Part shown: positions 15,767-18,594 of the stretch, one piece after another
How positions within the stretch are numbered: the stretch's first letter is position 1
How the letters are laid out: each line of letters begins with the position of its first letter
Assembly: GCA_002353635.1 (NCBI GenBank)
Contig: DEKA01000033.1
Coordinates: forward strand, 32,400-50,993
DNA: 18,594 nucleotides
Direction: 5' to 3'
Source of the DNA: Lachnospiraceae bacterium UBA2734
GTDB taxonomy: Bacteria; Bacillota; Clostridia; Lachnospirales; Lachnospiraceae
Position numbers and translations under genes: made by a program
The notes under the pieces: generated by a model
The model's database searches: none
What the model saw: the letters and a program-made list of their open reading frames with translations, nothing else
What the model was told of the DNA's origin: nothing

Positions 15767-15795
15767 ATAATAATGAGAGAGGAAGGGCATTGCAA
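15767..15795 (-). promoter_or_regulatory. hflX: promoter of hflX
   Basis: On the minus strand TTGCAA (plus 15790-15795) is followed after 17 nt by TATTAT (plus 15767-15772). Transcription from near 15760 would give a leader of about 90 nt. A plus-strand TATAAT at 15766-15771, which could serve the plsY remnant, overlaps this -10 but lacks a clear -35. Confidence 0.5.
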
Positions 15796-15810
15796 GGAGA
15801 TTAAAGACCT

Positions 15811-16136
15811 ATGAGAATTGCAGGTTTAGTGATCGGTTATTTCTGCGGGAATTTTCTGACAGCAGATGTGGCGGCAAAGGTGTGTCGGTGACCTGCACCT
15901 GGATGATCCTCTCCATGCCGATCTTTGGCACGGCGGCATGCATTGCCGGCGGTATTGTCGTTATTCTGACAAAATCGCTTCCGCTGGGCGCTGTTGTGAT
16001 TCCGCTTCTTGGCATTCCGGCCGCATTTTATTTTCACGGGATTGAGGCAGGACTGCTCATGACGGCGGGCGCGGTGCTGATGCTCTCGAGGCACTATAAG
16101 GGACTTGCGGCGTATCTGAGACGGGCAGTGAGATAG
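15811..16136 (+). pseudogene. PlsY-like glycerol-3-phosphate acyltransferase, internally deleted
   Basis: The first frame (15811-15891) encodes MRIAGLVIGYFCGNFLTADV, the first membrane helix of a PlsY-type acyl-phosphate:G3P acyltransferase, and then stops. A second frame picks up at 15870 with GGKGVSVTCTW, the conserved GGKG motif of PlsY. It continues through the last membrane helices (SLPLGAVVIPLLGIPAAFYF) to the RHYKGLAAYLRR end at 16136. The residues normally between, including the serine/arginine loop motifs, are missing. The junction lies in GTGGCGGCAAAGGTG, where both sides would encode similar codons, suggesting a microhomology-mediated out-of-frame deletion of very roughly 200 nt. 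It cannot make a working enzyme. A functional PlsY must be encoded elsewhere. Confidence 0.8.
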
Positions 16137-16165
16137 TCGCTGTGCAGAAGTGACTTTTCTGACGT

Positions 16166-16411
16166 TTGGCAAGAGCCTATTACGACGGAGAGCGCACCGT
16201 CTCCGTGCGGAGCTGTACCAGGCAAAGCGACGGATCTCTTTCAATGACTGTGCCGAAGGGCGAATATTATCTGCTCGGCGACAACCGGAGCGAAACACAG
16301 GCCTCGAAACGAAGGCGCCTGTCAGTTACCTTTATTTTTGTTGAGGATTCTCCGGCGGCGAGGACACACATATATTCGCCAACATTTGTTGGAAATCCTG
16401 CTATTGATTGA
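16166..16411 (+). pseudogene. signal peptidase I (LepB-type) fragment
   Basis: An open frame of ~81 residues without a ribosome binding site contains VPKGEYYLLGDNRSETQ, which matches box E of type I signal peptidases (the GDNR motif). It is preceded by YYDGERTVSV...DGSLSMT, like the strand leading into that box. The N-terminal membrane anchor and the segment with the catalytic serine and lysine are absent, since a stop codon lies just upstream (16160). After the box the sequence departs from the family and reads into unrelated residues. This is a remnant, not a gene. The 140 nt after it (16412-16551) hold no other gene. Confidence 0.65.
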
Positions 16412-16551
16412 AAATAAAGCAAAAAATATAGCTCTTTTATGCAAAATAGAGTGCTTGGATACTGAAAGTAGTGTTTAATAGAAGAAAGGAGAGGACATTT
16501 TGGATTAACACGCATTTTGTCACAGTCAAAATGCGATTGGGGGAGACGAAT

Positions 16552-16710
16552 ATGAATCCGAGGAAGGAAAAATTAGTCTTGGCAGCTGCCTTTATAGCAG
16601 CAGCCATTCTGCTGCCGGGCTGCGGCTCATCCGCCGCGGGGACACAGTTGAAAATGGCGACGTCGCCCTATGCCGCATCAGATGAAGCGGCCGCGCAGGT
16701 GACCGGATGA
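16552..16710 (+). CDS. short lipoprotein, likely the N-terminal remnant of a DUF4349 protein
   Basis: The 52 residues have a basic start (NPRKEK), a hydrophobic stretch and a lipobox LPGC with the lipidated cysteine at 24, then SSAAGTQLKMATSPYAASDEAAAQ and a stop. GGGGGA at 16539-16544 precedes the ATG. Taken with the next frame, it looks like the front of a DUF4349 lipoprotein (lipobox, A/S/T-rich linker) whose extracytoplasmic middle has been lost. It may still be translated as a tiny lipoprotein. Confidence 0.6.
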   Translation: MNPRKEKLVLAAAFIAAAILLPGCGSSAAGTQLKMATSPYAASDEAAAQVTG

Positions 16711-16958
16711 AACAGGGATTCAAGAAAAGTGTGGAAGGACTGACCTCTGACGTGAAAGAGAGCGGCATCTGGCTTGTGATTCACCTGCCGTATATTATTT
16801 TCTGGGTGGTTGTTCTTCTTGCCGCAGGACTCATGATCGGGTTTATCGTGCGGCATTGCAGAACACGAAAGTCCAGCAAAGAGACAAAGGGGACTGGTAA
16901 GGCCTCTGCAAAGATGAACCAATCCTTACAGGATAAGAGGGAGCCATCACAAAAATGA
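16707..16958 (+). CDS. small membrane protein, likely the C-terminal remnant of a DUF4349 protein
   Basis: This 83-residue frame overlaps the previous stop by ATGA. MKQGFKKSVEGL leads to a single membrane span (~ residues 24-48) and a basic C-terminal tail (RHCRTRKSSK). An amphipathic W/R-K-x-G-F-xx-S segment before one C-terminal span and a K/R tail is how DUF4349 proteins end. Read together with the preceding lipobox frame, this is best explained as one gene with an internal deletion that also shifted the frame. The alternative is two authentic small proteins coupled by ATGA. Its own ribosome binding site is poor. Its stop overlaps the next gene's start (ATGA at 16955). Confidence 0.55.
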   Translation: MKQGFKKSVEGLTSDVKESGIWLVIHLPYIIFWVVVLLAAGLMIGFIVRHCRTRKSSKETKGTGKASAKMNQSLQDKREPSQK

Positions 16959-17827
16959 GCAGACTATTCGTTACAGGTGACACACATGGGCCGGCACAGC
17001 TGGGTCTCTACAGTTTTGATGGGTACCTGCACCGTTTCTCTATGGAATCTTTCCCGGAACAGAAGGATCTGTCGCGGGACGATTATGTGCTCATTGCGGG
17101 AGATTTCGGCGGCGTGTGGGCATGGGCGCTGCCGTATCTTCCGGAGAACATGCGATGGATGCGCCACAGCGGTGTGAAGAATTACAGAGAGCTGGCGCAC
17201 GGCGAGAGCAAAGAGGAGCGGTACAGCCTGGATCTCCTGGAGGAGAAATCCTTCACCACGCTCTTTGTTCCGGGAAATCATGAAAATTACGACCGGCTCT
17301 ATCACGCCTATCCGATTGTTTCGTTACACGGGGGAAGGGCAGTACAGATCCGCGAGCATATTTTCATGCTGATGAGCGGATATATGTATGACATTGCGGG
17401 ACTGCGGGTGTTCGCCTTCGGCGGCGCGAGATCGCATGATATTGTTGACGGCATTCTGGATCCGGAGAGTTGTCTGAATTATGCTGCCTACCGGGAGGAG
17501 TATGAGAAGTGGTGCCAGACAAAAGGTCTGTTTCGCGTCCGGCATATCAGCTGGTGGGAAGAGGAAATTCCGGACCGAAAGACGATGGAATTCGGCCTGC
17601 AGACTCTCGAGGAGAACAGCAATAGTGCGGACCTCATCATCACGCACTGTGCGCCGGCTTCGCTCGTTCCGTTTGCAGATTCGGATGTGTTGCAGGATTA
17701 TCTGCAGACTGTCATGGACCGAACAGATTACCGCTTCTGGGTGTTCGGGCATTATCATGACAACCAGGATTATCACCGGAAGGGTCATGAGATGATGCTG
17801 TATGAGCAGATTGTGCGGCTTGTATGA
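16955..17827 (+). CDS. calcineurin-like metallophosphoesterase
   Basis: The 290-residue cytoplasmic protein (no signal) has the complete metallophosphoesterase motif series: GDTHG (8-12), GDFGG (49-53), GNHENYD (107-113), THCAP with H231, and GHYHD (265-269). These residues bind two divalent metals and hydrolyse phosphoester bonds. The substrate (protein, nucleotide or nucleic acid) cannot be told from sequence. An internal region rich in W/E (~196-205) is a lineage-type insertion. GAGGGAG at 16937-16943 precedes the ATG, which overlaps the stop of the previous frame, so it inherits the DUF4349 locus's transcription. Confidence 0.9.
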   Translation: MSRLFVTGDTHGPAQLGLYSFDGYLHRFSMESFPEQKDLSRDDYVLIAGDFGGVWAWALPYLPENMRWMRHSGVKNYRELAHGESKEERYSLDLLEEKSFTTLFVPGNHENYDRLYHAYPIVSLHGGRAVQIREHIFMLMSGYMYDIAGLRVFAFGGARSHDIVDGILDPESCLNYAAYREEYEKWCQTKGLFRVRHISWWEEEIPDRKTMEFGLQTLEENSNSADLIITHCAPASLVPFADSDVLQDYLQTVMDRTDYRFWVFGHYHDNQDYHRKGHEMMLYEQIVRLV

Positions 17828-17881
17828 CAGATGACTATCCGGAAATAAGCAGTCAGACGTATGCTGATCATGGGAGGCAAA

Positions 17882-18052
17882 ATGACATTTAACGTTGATG
17901 ATTCTGATGACCGATCGAGAGACTCTGCAGTTAATGCGCTTAAAAGATTTCAAGCGCAGATGAAGGGGGAAGCAGAGAAAGCCGGCTTCAAATCGGAAGA
18001 AGATATAGAAGATTGGATTACAAAATCAAGAAGATGGGATTGTAATGCTTAA
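17882..18052 (+). CDS. small antitoxin-like protein
   Basis: The protein is 56 residues, mostly helical and charged. The C-terminal part AEKAGFKSEEDIEDWITKSR resembles the tail of antitoxins that precede PIN-domain or similar toxins in Clostridia (resemblance by eye, not a proven family). The start at 17882 is chosen because GGGAGG (17872-17877) lies just before it. An ATG at 17861 has no such site. No toxin follows: the next frame is only 24 residues. It could be an orphan antitoxin or an unrelated small protein. Confidence 0.5.
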   Translation: MTFNVDDSDDRSRDSAVNALKRFQAQMKGEAEKAGFKSEEDIEDWITKSRRWDCNA

Positions 18053-18119
18053 AGGCAATACATTATCATCCAAAGTACAGTTTGAAAAGCAGGTTCAGGG
18101 GCAGAAAATCGCTGAATAA
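18045..18119 (+). CDS. 24-residue open frame overlapping the antitoxin-like gene
   Basis: ATG 18045 overlaps the end of the preceding gene (stop 18050-18052) and runs 24 codons (MLKGNTLSSKVQFEKQV...KIAE). The overlap is the usual arrangement for a second gene of a toxin-antitoxin pair, but the product is too short and unlike any toxin I know. There is no ribosome binding site beyond the upstream coding sequence. It may be noise or a truncated remnant. Confidence 0.25.
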   Translation: MLKGNTLSSKVQFEKQVQGQKIAE

Positions 18120-18120
18120 T

Positions 18121-18140
18121 ATACCACCCAATACCACCCA
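18121..18140 (+). repeat. tandem 10-bp repeat near tRNA-Thr
   Basis: ATACCACCCA occurs twice in tandem (18121-18130 and 18131-18140). A third near-copy TTACCACCCA (18221-18230) runs into the last base of tRNA-Thr. Copies at and near a tRNA 3' end are the kind of sequence integrases use, but no integrase or second attachment site is visible. Confidence 0.45.
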
Positions 18141-18180
18141 GGAATTTATTGTAAGCTTAAGTTGCGTAATGCAAAAATAA

Positions 18181-18221
18181 AAGGCTTAAAAACCTTATAA
18201 AATCAAGGTTTCTAAGCCCTT
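18181..18221 (-). terminator. terminator of tRNA-Thr
   Basis: On the minus strand GGGCTTAGAAACCTT pairs with AAGGTTTTTAAGCC around an ~8-nt loop and is followed by TTTTATTTTT. It begins about 10 nt after the tRNA 3' end. On the plus strand the right arm has no T tract, so it acts on the tRNA transcript. Confidence 0.8.
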
Positions 18222-18229
18222 TACCACCC

Positions 18230-18302
18230 AGCTGGCACCGGGAATCGGACCCGGGACCTCCGCACTACCAATGCGACGCTCTACCGACTGAGCCATGCCA
18301 GC
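18230..18302 (-). tRNA. tRNA-Thr (anticodon GGT)
   Basis: The minus strand gives a 73-nt cloverleaf. Acceptor stem GCTGGCA/TGCCAGC has discriminator T, and the D arm GCTCAGTCGGTAGAGC is intact. The anticodon stem TCGCA/TGCGG encloses the loop TTGGTAG, so the anticodon is GGT and it reads ACC/ACU threonine codons. The T arm is CCGGG-TCCGATT-CCCGG. CCA is not encoded. Confidence 0.96.
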
Positions 18303-18308
18303 ACTTGT

Positions 18309-18331
18309 TCGCGGGAAGATCTTCCTCGCGA
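18309..18331 (-). other. near-perfect 23-nt palindrome in the tRNA-Thr leader
   Basis: TCGCGGGAAGATC and its continuation through 18331 form two 11-nt arms around one central base, with a single G-T mismatch (a G-U in RNA). It lies in the ~33-nt leader between the transcription start and the mature tRNA. It may be a hairpin read by the 5' processing machinery or a protein-binding site. Confidence 0.4.
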
Positions 18332-18341
18332 CAACGAACAG

Positions 18342-18370
18342 ATTTTACCATAGAGACAGAGGCATTGCAA
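18342..18370 (-). promoter_or_regulatory. promoter of tRNA-Thr
   Basis: On the minus strand TTGCAA (plus 18365-18370), 17 nt, then TAAAAT (plus 18342-18347) form a good SigA promoter pointing at tRNA-Thr. Confidence 0.75.
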
Positions 18371-18506
18371 GATAGAATCATGAGATTTGTGTTGTAATTT
18401 TGGGGCAAAATGGGCGTTCCGGAATTCGCGTTATTTTCATCCGAATTTTTGTCAGGAGGTGTGAAGAGCGGCCTGTGCTGGGAGCGGCCAGGGCGGGAAA
18501 CGGGTG

Positions 18507-18535
18507 TTGAACAGGGCTTTTCTGTAAGGTACAAT
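18507..18535 (+). promoter_or_regulatory. promoter of the gene at the right edge
   Basis: TTGAAC (18507-18512), a 17-nt spacer and TACAAT (18530-18535) form a near-consensus SigA promoter. The start would be near 18542, about 33 nt before the ATG. No gene is seen between the tRNA-Thr promoter and this one. Confidence 0.7.
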
Positions 18536-18574
18536 GCCTTATAGAGGCTTGATTTATAGGCTGGGAGGAGCGTT

Positions 18575-18594
18575 ATGAGTGGACACGGCAGCGG
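18575..18594 (+). CDS. 5' end of a gene cut by the window (MSGHGSG...)
   Basis: GGGAGG at 18563-18568 and a promoter upstream precede an ATG that encodes MSGHGS and a seventh glycine codon before the window ends. MSGHG is how some YebC/PmpR-family regulators begin, but the next residues do not clearly fit, so I do not assign a family. Confidence 0.55.

Noticed and set aside
18121..18230. CRISPR-like array from ACCACCCA repeats
   Set aside because: The units are only 10 bp, two are directly tandem without spacers, and no cas gene is present.

Overview
The window looks like a chromosomal segment of a low-to-mid GC Firmicute, most likely a member of the Clostridia (Lachnospiraceae-like). The reasons are the paired glgC/glgD arrangement, strong GGAGG-type ribosome binding sites, tRNA genes without an encoded CCA, an MMPL/GLUG-protein operon, and a CapA protein carrying an N-terminal DPDYY...NADV surface module. 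The assignment to a family is inference. No phage, transposase, integrase or CRISPR array is visible.

Layout, left to right. (1) A minus-strand tRNA-Leu(CAA) with a clear promoter. (2) A membrane-anchored J-domain protein and a small glutaredoxin. (3) A self-contained micro-locus (1639-1994): four evenly spaced ATGCAT palindromes, a strong promoter with a palindrome in its spacer, a 28-residue membrane peptide and a terminator. (4) A stand-alone HD hydrolase with the (p)ppGpp-hydrolase motif set, followed by a long terminator. (5) A two-gene operon, an MMPL/RND transporter followed 3 nt later by a 1,299-residue secreted protein in which a GLUG beta-repeat domain is split by a ~460-residue helical rod. 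It ends in a nested hairpin and an 18-bp perfect terminator stem. (6) glgC-glgD, encoding the two subunits of ADP-glucose pyrophosphorylase for glycogen synthesis, closed by a perfect 40-bp palindrome. (7) A secreted CapA-family protein and two small hypothetical proteins. (8) hflX on the minus strand, with a leader that can fold in two mutually exclusive ways, one of which covers its ribosome binding site.

(9) From 15811 to 16958 lies a decayed stretch: a PlsY-like acyltransferase reduced to its two ends by an out-of-frame internal deletion, a signal-peptidase-I box fragment, and the two ends of what looks like a DUF4349 lipoprotein lacking its middle. (10) A metallophosphoesterase that overlaps the last fragment by ATGA. 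(11) A small orphan antitoxin-like protein, a tandem 10-bp repeat and a minus-strand tRNA-Thr(GGT) with terminator, leader palindrome and promoter. (12) The first codons of another gene at the right edge, behind a good promoter.

The observations I would follow up first are the hflX leader switch, the MMPL/split-GLUG export operon, the micro-peptide locus with phased palindromes, and the three adjacent internally deleted membrane-protein genes.
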